From a bacterium (GTDB lineage: Bacteria; Patescibacteriota; Saccharimonadia; Saccharimonadales; UBA4665), in contig DAIDMV010000003.1 of assembly GCA_027448765.1 (NCBI GenBank), positions 1-59,054 of the forward strand: 59,054 nt of DNA, given 5' to 3'. The notes under the pieces are model-generated. The model was not told where the DNA came from. It saw nothing but the letters and a program-made list of their open reading frames with translations, and searched no databases. Numbering within the stretch: the first letter of the stretch is position 1; each line of letters starts with the position of its first letter. The position numbers were made by a program, and so were the translations under genes. Positions 1-7,874 of the stretch are shown piece after piece.

Positions 1-164
1 AGTAGATCAAAATCTAAGTCAACAGAATTGCGTTCAAGACCATAGAATAGTACCGCCGCGGTACCACCTTTAAATCCGAGATTCGGCGACAATGTCGTAT
101 CTGTGTAGATGTCTTTTAGTATCTGTAGTAAGATGCTTTTGTGTTTTGAGTAGTCGAGTGTCAT
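1..164 (-). CDS. AbiEii-type nucleotidyltransferase toxin, partial (N-terminal 54 residues)
   Basis: Only the first 54 codons lie in the window; the gene continues past the left edge. The translation contains FKGGTAAVLFYGLERNSVDL, followed by DFD. This is the KGG(T)xxxxxxGLxRxSxDLDFD signature of the AbiEii/AbiGii family (nucleotidyltransferase-like toxins of type IV toxin-antitoxin and abortive-infection systems). The start ATG lies one base after the stop codon of the AbiEi-like gene upstream (TAA-g-ATG), so the two are translationally coupled, as is typical of abiE operons. Family members transfer nucleotides to tRNA and block growth, often during phage attack. That role is known for the family and is not visible here. 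Completeness cannot be judged. Confidence 0.85.
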   Translation of the reverse strand, partial: MTLDYSKHKSILLQILKDIYTDTTLSPNLGFKGGTAAVLFYGLERNSVDLDFDL

Positions 165-165
165 C

Positions 166-804
166 TTATCTGTACCCTTGTTGATACTCGTTAACTTTTT
201 TAACCAATCGTTTACTGTGGTAGATGGGCAATATGGTAGCAACCTTTATCCAGTCCAAGGAGTTTAAATTATCGAAATGATAGTCTTTGCTCACGTATAA
301 CCGATCTAAAAAGGCTCGTTCTTTGGTCGCAACTCCATAGCCGTCTGAATGTACAATGCCAGTAGTATCACGCAGGACATACTCCTTCATTCGGATAAAA
401 GAAATTTTCTGATCACTGATCTGAATCTCACGATTAATGTATGAAGCTACAAAGATATTGCTATAGTACTGAAAACTAATGCCTTCGCGTGTCAAAACTG
501 TTTCAAAACTAATGTATGATGGCGTATAAATACGCGTCGCAAGCTCAAGCTGACTGTAATTTTTGTCTTTAACGTAGAAGCCCCGACGAACTCGTAATAA
601 CTTACCAGAAGCGGCGTAACTGTTTAGCCTGCTAGTAATTATTTCTGCTCGCTCTTCACTCCACAATAAAGCTACGTCTTTAGTTGAAAAGACGGTTTGT
701 GGAGATCTGAGTAAAGCTTCTAAATAAGCACCTTTTGTAAGTTTATTGCCCATATTGTTACTGTAACCTAGTTTTAAAGTAGTTTCCAGTCCACATATTA
801 CCAT
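166..804 (-). CDS. AbiEi-like antitoxin / transcriptional regulator of a type IV toxin-antitoxin system
   Basis: A protein of about 212 residues with an N-terminal winged-helix-like region (residues about 20-80, including the RVRRGFY turn typical of AbiEi antitoxin domains) and a C-terminal domain with ATKERAFLDRLY, which matches the 'ATPEKALLDLLY' motif of these proteins. It precedes the AbiEii toxin gene with a one-base gap. AbiEi proteins neutralise the toxin and repress their own operon by binding inverted repeats. An AGAACGTTCT palindrome in the promoter spacer upstream is a candidate operator. The start is uncertain: the ATG at 804 adds 17 residues before a second ATG at 753 (MGNKLTKGAYLE), which better matches the usual family start. 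Neither start has a clear ribosome-binding site. Confidence 0.75.
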   Translation of the reverse strand: MVICGLETTLKLGYSNNMGNKLTKGAYLEALLRSPQTVFSTKDVALLWSEERAEIITSRLNSYAASGKLLRVRRGFYVKDKNYSQLELATRIYTPSYISFETVLTREGISFQYYSNIFVASYINREIQISDQKISFIRMKEYVLRDTTGIVHSDGYGVATKERAFLDRLYVSKDYHFDNLNSLDWIKVATILPIYHSKRLVKKVNEYQQGYR

Positions 805-826
805 AATGGTTGTGGTAAAGCAATAA

Positions 827-856
827 AAAATAGAAAATAGAACGTTCTCGTGTCAA
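827..856 (-). promoter_or_regulatory. Putative promoter and operator of the abiE operon
   Basis: On the minus strand a perfect TTGACA (851-856) is followed after 18 bases by TATTTT (827-832). The spacer holds the 10-base perfect palindrome AGAACGTTCT (839-848), well placed for autorepression by the AbiEi-like protein. The boxes and the palindrome are seen directly; binding is inferred. Confidence 0.45.
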
Positions 857-1050
857 TATATTAATTATGAAAATAGAATTCAAATCAATGCCAATATAAG
901 AAGGTGTACTACATGGTCCATATACTATTAAAAGGAACCAAACCAGTTTTTAATCAAGCTAATCAGCTAAGTCATGCACCCGTAGACTCCTATGATAAAT
1001 AACATGGGAAGCTAAAAACAAACTCGGTAAGGGAGTTGGAAAGTTATACG

Positions 1051-1236
1051 ATGAAAGGAATTTTCAATAGATCTGAAGCTGAAATTGCTGAACAAGATGA
1101 TGAAAACGTAGAAGCAAGTGATAGTGATATTGAATTATTTTTGCAAGCTCAGGGTATTGTCAAGACCCCGAAATATGGAGCACTTTGTCTCCGACTACTG
1201 TTAGGTCTCTATTGTTTAATTCACAGTTTTATCTGA
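1051..1236 (+). CDS. Hypothetical small acidic protein, doubtful
   Basis: An ORF of 61 codons from the ATG at 1051, preceded by GGAGTTGGAAAG as a weak ribosome-binding site; a TTG at 1036 would add five residues. The first 40 residues are acidic (SEAEIAEQDDENVEASDSDIE) and the end is hydrophobic and rich in leucine. No family is recognised. It stands alone on the plus strand in a gene-poor stretch, so it could be chance or a decayed gene. Confidence 0.25.
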   Translation: MKGIFNRSEAEIAEQDDENVEASDSDIELFLQAQGIVKTPKYGALCLRLLLGLYCLIHSFI

Positions 1237-1768
1237 ATTCGTTAGTATTCTAATAATCTATTAAGTCTAGTTCTGGTATAGCACTGTTGATTGATTCATC
1301 AACAGTGCTATTAACTGACTTGTACCAAACCTAAACTTATATAGAATCTTTAATACTTCAATTTGTTTATTATTTAGTTTTTTATAGGATTTAGTAGTCA
1401 TAGATTAGTAATATATAAATATAATAGAATAGTAGAAGAAAAAAATAAAATAACAGAGAAGAAAATTAATCTAAGCTTTCCTAACCTTAGGTAAGTAATT
1501 TTATTTCAATAAACAGAGTGTTTGGTTATAGAAAATACCATCCAAGTATTAATAACAGACGGCTATAACCAATATTTTTTGATTTTCAAACAAGTATTGC
1601 TGATTCAATTATGGCTTGTTGCTCTTCTATAAAGCCTTTGGTAGTTTTGCTAAACTTACATCTTTTCATTTAACCTAGTTCATCGACTAGACCATGGATT
1701 ATCTCTACTATAGAAAAAACGGGCTCGAACCAAGTTATTTAATTTCAAAAATATGTCTAAATCCTTGA
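1237..1768. other. Gene-free stretch with one strong hairpin (1279-1310)
   Basis: No convincing ORF lies between the small ORF and tRNA-Leu. It contains one perfect 13-base inverted repeat, TAGCACTGTTGAT, with a 6-base loop (TGATTC) at 1279-1310. There is no T-tract on either side, so it is not a standard intrinsic terminator. It may be the terminator of the plus-strand ORF, a regulatory hairpin or a relic. A GGTTCGAGCCC string on the minus strand near 1720-1733 resembles a tRNA T-loop but does not fold as a T-arm. The rest is AT-rich with nothing recognisable. Confidence 0.5.
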
Positions 1769-1854
1769 TGGTGCGGATAAGAGGACTTGAACCTCCACGA
1801 TCATATGATCACTAGTATCTGAAACTAGCGCGTCTACCATTTCGCCATATCCGC
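1769..1854 (-). tRNA. tRNA-Leu (anticodon CAG)
   Basis: The minus strand folds as a class II tRNA of 86 bases. The acceptor stem pairs GCGGATA with TATCCGC, the D-arm is GGCGAAATGGTAGACGC, and the anticodon stem CTAGT/ACTAG holds the loop TTCAGAT (CAG). A long variable arm (TGATCATATGATCG) follows, then a T-loop TTCAAGT in GAGG/CCTC. Discriminator A and an encoded CCA end it. It starts 8 bases after the stop of the peptide-binding protein gene and may be processed from the same transcript. Confidence 0.95.
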
Positions 1855-1862
1855 ATATATCA

Positions 1863-3623
1863 TCAATTTGTAACCATAGATCTTTTAACCTCCCATTGAT
1901 TGATATTATTAAATATATCACTAGTTGAATTAATATCTTTTTCTGACATGTTCTTGATTGGAAAATGAGCATCTAGAGTATAACCAGGCTGAAATAATCC
2001 AACTGCTGGCACATCTTTTTGCCAATTAGCTAAAAAATGAGCGTATTTAATAATACGAACAGCTTTGTTAAGCGTTATTCGAGCAGTTTCTAATGATCGA
2101 TCAACTGATGAATTATTATATTCTGAAAAATTAAGGCTATTTAAAAGCTGTGGATTTGCTTGAGAGCCATCCCAGTAAACAAATTCATCTGGATCAACAC
2201 CAATTGAAATAGAATTAATTAAACTCTGATATTGATGATATTGTAAAGTAATCGCAAATTCATTCAAATCTTCAAAATTAGGTACTATTTTAACACCAAT
2301 TAATCTATAGTCACTTTTTAATTGATCAAATATCAAATGATTTAAAGGCGTATTGATTAAATTAACACTAAAACTTAACAACTTACCATTAAGATAAAGT
2401 AAGTGTTTTGCCCCGAATTTATAACCTAGTGAAGTTAAAATCTTTATTGCTTCAGTAGGATTATAACTAGCTTGATTAAATTTAGGATTATAGGCCAATT
2501 GACCAACCAATAAAGGACCAAAAACTTGATGGGTTGGAAAACCAAGTCGATTAATTAAAGATTTAACATTAGTAGCTAATTCTAAGGCCTGTCTAATCTG
2601 AGGATTGTTAAAGGGTGCGACATTATTCTTAAAAAATAAATATGTACCAGCTGTAAAAAGAAAATTATACTGGTAAACTTGATTTAAATTTTTAATCCGA
2701 TCTGACTGTAAGTTAAGTGCCAGATTAACTTGATTACTATTAAAAGCAGTCGTTAATAAACTATTGCTCGGATAAGTTTTAATAATTAACTGCTTAACCT
2801 TGGGTTGACCTAAAAAATAATTCGGGTTAGCTACTAAGGAAATTTCGGCTTGACTATTAAGTGGATTACTACCATTAATATTAATAGTTTGCCATTTAAA
2901 AGGTCCTGACCCGACTGGTTGAAATGTACTAAAATTGTCTGACCGAAGGTCAACTGGTGGAACATTTTTTAGTAAGTTTTCGGGTACAATGCCATTGGTT
3001 AAAGAATAAATAAAAGAAGCTAGCTGGTTGGGTAAATTAAATTCAACCGTACTATTATTTAAAGCCTTGACGCTAACACCATTAAAACTATTACTTAAGG
3101 CTGATCCAACATCAGGATTTTCAATTAGATTATAGGTAAAAACAACATCTCGAGCCGTCAACGGTGAGCCATTTGACCACAATAAATTAGGTCTGAGTTT
3201 AACTATATATTGTTGGCCATGATTTTTAATCTGATAGCTACTAGCTAAATCACCAACCAATTGATTTTTTTGATTATAGGTAAATAAACTAGCATAAAGT
3301 AGTTTTGAAACAGAAGAATCAACACTAGAAGTCGAAAACAAAGGATTAGAGTTAGTGTAAGTACCACTTAAACCCAAACTTAAAACTCCCCCTGGAACAA
3401 ATTGAACAGTTTGAAAATAATTATTTAAGTTAATGAACTGGATGAATAACAAAACGAAAATTACAACAACTAACCCTGACCAAACTATCACAAATCGTAA
3501 AGATTTTTTTAAATTTTTAGTACGATTAAACAAATCATCTTCAATCAAAGAAGCCACGAAAACCAACAACTCATTAGACCATTTGGTTGGTCGCTCAACA
3601 AACCTTAAAAAGTTTTTTTTCAT
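1863..3623 (-). CDS. Peptide ABC transporter substrate-binding protein (SBP_bac_5 family), membrane-anchored
   Basis: 586 residues. A transmembrane helix (about residues 45-65) anchors it; there is no lipobox cysteine, so it is not a classical lipoprotein. The extracytoplasmic part follows the OppA/DppA pattern: GGxLxxGLSG near residue 79, the family signature KLRPNLLWSNGSPLTARDVVFTYN near residues 140-165, and PVGSGPFKW near residue 240. Family members bind oligopeptides outside the membrane and pass them to an ABC permease. No permease or ATPase subunit lies nearby, so the partner is elsewhere, or the protein has another role such as quality control. It is the last protein gene of the run pepP-yvlD-secG, 10 bases after secG. 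Confidence 0.85.
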   Translation of the reverse strand: MKKNFLRFVERPTKWSNELLVFVASLIEDDLFNRTKNLKKSLRFVIVWSGLVVVIFVLLFIQFINLNNYFQTVQFVPGGVLSLGLSGTYTNSNPLFSTSSVDSSVSKLLYASLFTYNQKNQLVGDLASSYQIKNHGQQYIVKLRPNLLWSNGSPLTARDVVFTYNLIENPDVGSALSNSFNGVSVKALNNSTVEFNLPNQLASFIYSLTNGIVPENLLKNVPPVDLRSDNFSTFQPVGSGPFKWQTININGSNPLNSQAEISLVANPNYFLGQPKVKQLIIKTYPSNSLLTTAFNSNQVNLALNLQSDRIKNLNQVYQYNFLFTAGTYLFFKNNVAPFNNPQIRQALELATNVKSLINRLGFPTHQVFGPLLVGQLAYNPKFNQASYNPTEAIKILTSLGYKFGAKHLLYLNGKLLSFSVNLINTPLNHLIFDQLKSDYRLIGVKIVPNFEDLNEFAITLQYHQYQSLINSISIGVDPDEFVYWDGSQANPQLLNSLNFSEYNNSSVDRSLETARITLNKAVRIIKYAHFLANWQKDVPAVGLFQPGYTLDAHFPIKNMSEKDINSTSDIFNNINQWEVKRSMVTN

Positions 3624-3633
3624 CTAAGTAAAA

Positions 3634-3852
3634 CTATTTTTTAATAGTAACGCTCAAAATTAAAGCTAAGCAAAAAACAACTGCTAAAAAAATCGTCAGC
3701 TGGAAGATGGTTTTTTCAACTCCTCTTCTTTTGGTGTTAACTTCGGCAGCCGAGCTAGTACCAGCTCCCAATGAAGCACCTCTGGTTTGGATTAAAATTA
3801 AAATAGCAATTAAAACGCTGGTTATAATTGAAATATAGTTATAAATTGTCAT
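3634..3852 (-). CDS. secG: SecG, preprotein translocase subunit
   Basis: 72 residues, two transmembrane helices (about 4-22 and 49-69) and the cytoplasmic loop QTRGASLGAGTSSA, which is the conserved SecG loop (Q..xGxGLG). SecG joins SecY and SecE in the translocon and assists SecA-driven export. Its start overlaps the upstream YvlD-like gene by four bases. Its length is normal for the family. The exported proteins encoded nearby are likely clients. Confidence 0.9.
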   Translation of the reverse strand: MTIYNYISIITSVLIAILILIQTRGASLGAGTSSAAEVNTKRRGVEKTIFQLTIFLAVVFCLALILSVTIKK

Positions 3853-4217
3853 TTTTGCCTTTCATCTAAAAAAGTACTTACTAAATAGTTTAGCAAACCA
3901 ATTACCATACCTGCAAATATTGCGCTTGTAAAATCTTTAATCTCTAAGCCCGGAAAAAATCGACATACTAGATAAATTAATAGTCCGTTAATAATAATCA
4001 TAAATAATCCTAAACTAATCATAATGGCTGGTAAAGACAAAATGACTAAAATTGGTTTTAAAACAATATTGATAATTGCCAATAAAAAGCCCGCTAAGAT
4101 CAATTCACCCAGATGGTTAGCTACGTTAAAGTTTTGGTTTAAAAATCTAACTGTAATTAATAAGCCTAGGCTAGCGATTAACCATCTTAAAATGAAACGA
4201 GCAATTTTATTTAACAT
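3849..4217 (-). CDS. YvlD-like four-helix membrane protein (phage holin 4 / PF04020 family)
   Basis: 122 residues with about four hydrophobic segments and little else. The motif GFLLAIINIVLKPILVILSL (residues about 40-60) is the hallmark NxxxxPxxxxLxxP segment of the YvlD/holin-4 superfamily. The function of cellular members is not established; some are stress-induced in Bacillus. It sits between pepP and secG, overlapping secG by four bases, so it is probably co-expressed with the export machinery. Confidence 0.8.
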   Translation of the reverse strand: MLNKIARFILRWLIASLGLLITVRFLNQNFNVANHLGELILAGFLLAIINIVLKPILVILSLPAIMISLGLFMIIINGLLIYLVCRFFPGLEIKDFTSAIFAGMVIGLLNYLVSTFLDERQK

Positions 4218-4221
4218 TTTC

Positions 4222-5433
4222 TTAACCTAAATTATAAGGATAGTGACTTAACAAACGATAGTCGTTGGCAGTAATTAAAACATCATCTTCAATTCTAACA
4301 CCAAAACCATTTTTTTCAAGATAAAAACCTGGTTCAATAGTGATAACCATGCCTGGCTTTAAGGTCTGATTATAATTTCCAACATCGTGAACATCTAGTC
4401 CTAAAAAATGACTAACAGCATGAGGATAATAATTTCTAACTAATGCTTTATCTCGTTTAGTTAAAATTTTTAATCTAATTAAAGCCTCAAAAATTAAATT
4501 AAAAACTTTTTGCTCTAAGTCTTTATAACTTAAACCTGGTTTTAAGATAGCTATGGCTTGATCATGAATTTCTAAAACAGATTCATAAACTGCTTTTTTT
4601 AAACCCTTGATTGGAACCATTGAAAAGGTTCTGGATAAATCAGCTGCATAGTGATTATATTCAGCCCCAATATCAACTACAATTAAATCATCAGGCTTAA
4701 TTGGGTGGTTATTAGCTGTGTAGTGTGGCAAAACAGCATTACCACCGCCAGCAACAATTGGGTTAAAAGCATGCCGACTAGCTTGTCGACAAAAAACATC
4801 ATTAATATCAGCTTGTAATTGATTTTCATTTTTATAATTTTGGAGATTATGATCAATCTTCAAAAAAGCTTCTTCTGTAATATCGATAGCTTTTTGAATA
4901 GCCAAAACTTCTTCATCGCTTTTAATTTGTCTTAATCCAGACAATAATTCATTAAGATTAAATTGAATTAATGGCAATTTAAGAGATCTAATGATTTCTT
5001 GTAAATGTAAATTTGCCGGATTCAACCAAAAGCCAGACTGTTGATCGTAAGATTGATTAGTTTTGATTAAACCAATTTTTTTTAATTTATGGCCTAAATC
5101 TTTTAACAACTCCAAACCTTGCTGATAATTTAAAATATGCTTAATTCCACTAACCTGACTAATTTGAGCAAAATCATATTGACCCTCAAACATGTCTTGG
5201 TAATGACTACGATCTGGTAAAATTAACCATTCGTTTTGATTATCCATGACTAGCCAAGCTTCAGGTAAATCTAACCCCACTAAATACCAAAAATTACTGT
5301 CTTGAGTGAACTCATAAGCTTCATCTGATTTTTTCTGCAACAAAGCATTAGCTGTTATAACTGTTAAACTCTCGTCTGGCAATAAGTTTCTTAATTCAGA
5401 GCGGCGTCTTGAAAAAAAACTTTGATTTAACAT
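4222..5433 (-). CDS. pepP: Xaa-Pro aminopeptidase (M24B)
   Basis: 403 residues. An N-terminal AMP_N domain (about 1-130, with SRRRxELRNLLP and FWYLVGLDLPEA) precedes an M24 'pita-bread' domain. The metal ligands are visible: the Asp pair in VVDIGAEYNHYAADLSRTF, the His in HAVSHFLGLDVHD, the Glu in IEPGFYLE and the Glu in VRIEDDVLI. It removes N-terminal residues in front of proline using two metal ions, in the cytoplasm. For an organism with few biosynthetic genes it would serve peptide salvage together with the peptide-binding protein downstream. The domain is complete and of normal length. Confidence 0.93.
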   Translation of the reverse strand: MLNQSFFSRRRSELRNLLPDESLTVITANALLQKKSDEAYEFTQDSNFWYLVGLDLPEAWLVMDNQNEWLILPDRSHYQDMFEGQYDFAQISQVSGIKHILNYQQGLELLKDLGHKLKKIGLIKTNQSYDQQSGFWLNPANLHLQEIIRSLKLPLIQFNLNELLSGLRQIKSDEEVLAIQKAIDITEEAFLKIDHNLQNYKNENQLQADINDVFCRQASRHAFNPIVAGGGNAVLPHYTANNHPIKPDDLIVVDIGAEYNHYAADLSRTFSMVPIKGLKKAVYESVLEIHDQAIAILKPGLSYKDLEQKVFNLIFEALIRLKILTKRDKALVRNYYPHAVSHFLGLDVHDVGNYNQTLKPGMVITIEPGFYLEKNGFGVRIEDDVLITANDYRLLSHYPYNLG

Positions 5434-5470
5434 AAATAAAAACCCATGACAATCAGTATAACAAAATATC

Positions 5471-6973
5471 TTACAAATATTTTTTTATAATTTTAGCTTT
5501 TTGCACACCAATAAATTGAACTAAATCTTCTTCGGTCGTTTTTTTAATCTGTTCAACTGAACCATATTTTTTAAGAAGCTTACGTTTAGTCACAGGTCCG
5601 ATACCGATAATATTATCTAAACTAGATTTTAATGAATTCTGTCTCTTTAAAACAGAATGATAACTAACTGCAAAGCGATGGCTCTCATCACGAACTCTTT
5701 GCAATAATTTAATTAAAGCTAAATTTTTATCTATATTTAAAACTAAAAAATTATCTGTCTCTTGAATGATAATATTGTATTTTTTAACAAACTCTTGATT
5801 TAGTTCGATCATACTAGCCGGTTGACCATCCAAAGAACTTTGTTGAATAATAATCTGTTCATTTTTCTTAGCTAAACCAATAAAGGGGACTTTAAAATTG
5901 TTTCTTAAATTTCTAGCTTCAATAGCCGCACTTAATTGACCTTTTCCACCATCAATTAAGACTAAATCTGGTTGACCCCAACTTGCTAAATTTTTATCTG
6001 AAAAACGACGAAAAATTGTTTCTTTCATATTATAAAAATCATTATTATGTTCAATTTTGGTTTTAAATTTACGGTAATCAACTTTTGAACTAACACCGTT
6101 AATAAAGACTACCATACTGGCTACAACGTTCGTTCCCGACATATGAGAGATATCATAACCTTCAATACGTTGAATAAGATTTTCTAAATTTAATAAAGTC
6201 TTTAATTGAGTGAGAGCTTCATCTTTTTTTAAATCAGAAAATTCATGTCTATGAAACATGACCTGATCATTTAACTGTTTTAAAGCTGTTAGTTGATTCC
6301 GAACCTTGGCGGCAGCTTCAAATTGCTGATGACTAGCTAACTGGTTCATGGTTTTAATTAAATCAGCTTCTATTTTTTGTTGTTTGCCTTCAATTACCAT
6401 TATTAATTTTCTCAAATTAGATCGATAAACGACTAAAGGTGTTTTATTTTTTCCTAAACCAGGATCAAGCCCCAAGTAATAATCTAAAGTAACTTTATTT
6501 TGATTTTTACTGATAGCATAAGGAAAGATTTTTCTTAAAAATTTTAAAGCTAACTTAATCTGTAGTCCATTAATATAAGGACCAAAATATTTTGCCCCAT
6601 CATCTAAGGGTCGACGAGTCAGGGCAACAGTCGGATATAAACTATCATAATCTATTCGAATATAATTTAAAGATTTATCATCTCTAAGTAAAATATTATA
6701 CTTTGGCAAATAGCGTCGGATCATTTCAGCTTCTAAGAAAAAAGCTTCTAATTCACTGTCGACTTCCATATAGTCTAAATCTACAATCTCATTGATTAAA
6801 GCTTTAGTTTTTGCATCTTTTTGATTAATATTTTGAAAATACTGCCTGACCCTATTCTTTAATTTTTTAGCCTTGCCAACATAAATAATTATTTCGTTTT
6901 GATCTTTATATAAATAAATTCCAGGCGATAAAGGCAAACTATCGATCTTATTTTTTAAACTTAAATTAGGCAT
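5471..6973 (-). CDS. uvrC: UvrC, excinuclease ABC subunit C, short and cysteine-free
   Basis: 500 residues against about 600 in E. coli. An N-terminal GIY-YIG nuclease (SPGIYLYKD, IYVGKAKKLKNRVRQYF, about 15-100) is followed by a UVR motif (about 205-235), the RNase-H-like 5' nuclease domain (GYDISHMSGTNVVASMVVF, PDLVLIDGGKGQLSAA) and a helix-hairpin-helix end (IIGIGPVTKRKLLKKYG). It cuts damaged DNA on both sides of a lesion after UvrA and UvrB. The segment that usually carries four Fe-S cysteines is reduced to LDYYLGLDPGLGKNKTPLVV, and the whole protein has no cysteine. It overlaps trhO by 8 bases. Confidence 0.95.
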   Translation of the reverse strand: MPNLSLKNKIDSLPLSPGIYLYKDQNEIIIYVGKAKKLKNRVRQYFQNINQKDAKTKALINEIVDLDYMEVDSELEAFFLEAEMIRRYLPKYNILLRDDKSLNYIRIDYDSLYPTVALTRRPLDDGAKYFGPYINGLQIKLALKFLRKIFPYAISKNQNKVTLDYYLGLDPGLGKNKTPLVVYRSNLRKLIMVIEGKQQKIEADLIKTMNQLASHQQFEAAAKVRNQLTALKQLNDQVMFHRHEFSDLKKDEALTQLKTLLNLENLIQRIEGYDISHMSGTNVVASMVVFINGVSSKVDYRKFKTKIEHNNDFYNMKETIFRRFSDKNLASWGQPDLVLIDGGKGQLSAAIEARNLRNNFKVPFIGLAKKNEQIIIQQSSLDGQPASMIELNQEFVKKYNIIIQETDNFLVLNIDKNLALIKLLQRVRDESHRFAVSYHSVLKRQNSLKSSLDNIIGIGPVTKRKLLKKYGSVEQIKKTTEEDLVQFIGVQKAKIIKKYL

Positions 6974-7862
6974 TAGTTGGTAGTGAAGATTTGCTCTGAC
7001 ATTGTAAAGAGCAAAAAAGACTTTTGTCCTGACAATCAGGACAAATAATTAATAATTTATTACATTTTTTATTAGAGCAATTGGCATAATTAGAGGTTTT
7101 TTTCTGACAATGACAACATTTAGCAATATCTTTAGCTGTAGAACTAAACTTAAGACCCATTCGACCATCAAAAGTATACATAGAACCCTGCCAATAACCA
7201 TCATCACCATAAACAGAACCATATTTTTCAATTCCACCATCAATCTGATAAACGTCTTTAAAACCATATTTTTTCATCAAAACAGTCAAAACCTCACATC
7301 TAATGCCACCAGTACAGTACGTCACGACAGTTTTATCTTTTAAATGATTATATTTTGTTTTTTTTAACTCATCCTTAAATTCTCTAGTATAATTTATTTC
7401 TGGCACTACGGCATTTTTAAAACGACCAGTCTCAGCTTCATATTGATTTCGACCATCAAAAAAAACTACGTCAGATTTTTTATTCTTAACAAGATCATGG
7501 ACTTGTTGAGGGCTTAAATGCTGACCACCACCAACAAGTCCACGATCATTAACTTTCAATACATCTTTTAAGCCAAAAGTAACAATTTCATCTCTAACTT
7601 TAACACTCAAACGAGGAAAATCTTGGTCAGTGCCATCACTCCATTTATAACTTATGTCACGAAATTGATCATAGGTTTTATTATTTTTAACATATTGTTT
7701 CAAATTAACTTCTTGACCACCTAAAATACCGTTAATGCCATGTTCAGCAATAATAATCCGACCTTTTAAATCTAAGGATTGAGCTAATGTCTGTTGCCAT
7801 AAACGAATCGCTTCAGGATCTTTAACAGGTCTAAAGATATAAAATAATATAATCTTATACAT
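6966..7862 (-). CDS. trhO: tRNA U34 hydroxylase TrhO (rhodanese family)
   Basis: 298 residues. An N-terminal ferredoxin-like domain contains GRIIIAEHGINGILGG, typical of TrhO/YceA. The rhodanese domain follows with catalytic Cys in VVTYCTGGIRCE (about residue 182). The C-terminal end is cysteine-rich (CCHC, CSNKKC, CPDC, CSLQC), like the metal-binding tail of many TrhO proteins. TrhO makes 5-hydroxyuridine at wobble position 34 of tRNAs. TATAAT at 7869-7874, six bases before the ATG and inside the end of the upstream gene, suggests a leaderless transcript. It overlaps uvrC by 8 bases. Confidence 0.88.
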   Translation of the reverse strand: MYKIILFYIFRPVKDPEAIRLWQQTLAQSLDLKGRIIIAEHGINGILGGQEVNLKQYVKNNKTYDQFRDISYKWSDGTDQDFPRLSVKVRDEIVTFGLKDVLKVNDRGLVGGGQHLSPQQVHDLVKNKKSDVVFFDGRNQYEAETGRFKNAVVPEINYTREFKDELKKTKYNHLKDKTVVTYCTGGIRCEVLTVLMKKYGFKDVYQIDGGIEKYGSVYGDDGYWQGSMYTFDGRMGLKFSSTAKDIAKCCHCQKKTSNYANCSNKKCNKLLIICPDCQDKSLFCSLQCQSKSSLPTNA

Positions 7863-7868
7863 AATAAA

Positions 7869-7874
7869 ATTATA
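7869..7874 (-). promoter_or_regulatory. -10 box of trhO, leaderless arrangement
   Basis: A perfect TATAAT on the minus strand ends six bases before the trhO ATG, so transcription would begin at or next to the start codon. No clear -35 box was identified. AT-richness makes chance possible. Confidence 0.35.

Noticed and set aside
1719-1735. GGTTCGAGCCC string on the minus strand after tRNA-Leu, like a tRNA T-loop or attachment-site remnant.
   Set aside because: The flanks do not pair as a T-stem and do not match the tRNA-Leu 3' end, so neither a tRNA nor an att duplication can be supported.
1757-1972. 71-codon minus-strand ORF across tRNA-Leu.
   Set aside because: Runs through the tRNA gene and the end of the peptide-binding protein gene in another frame.
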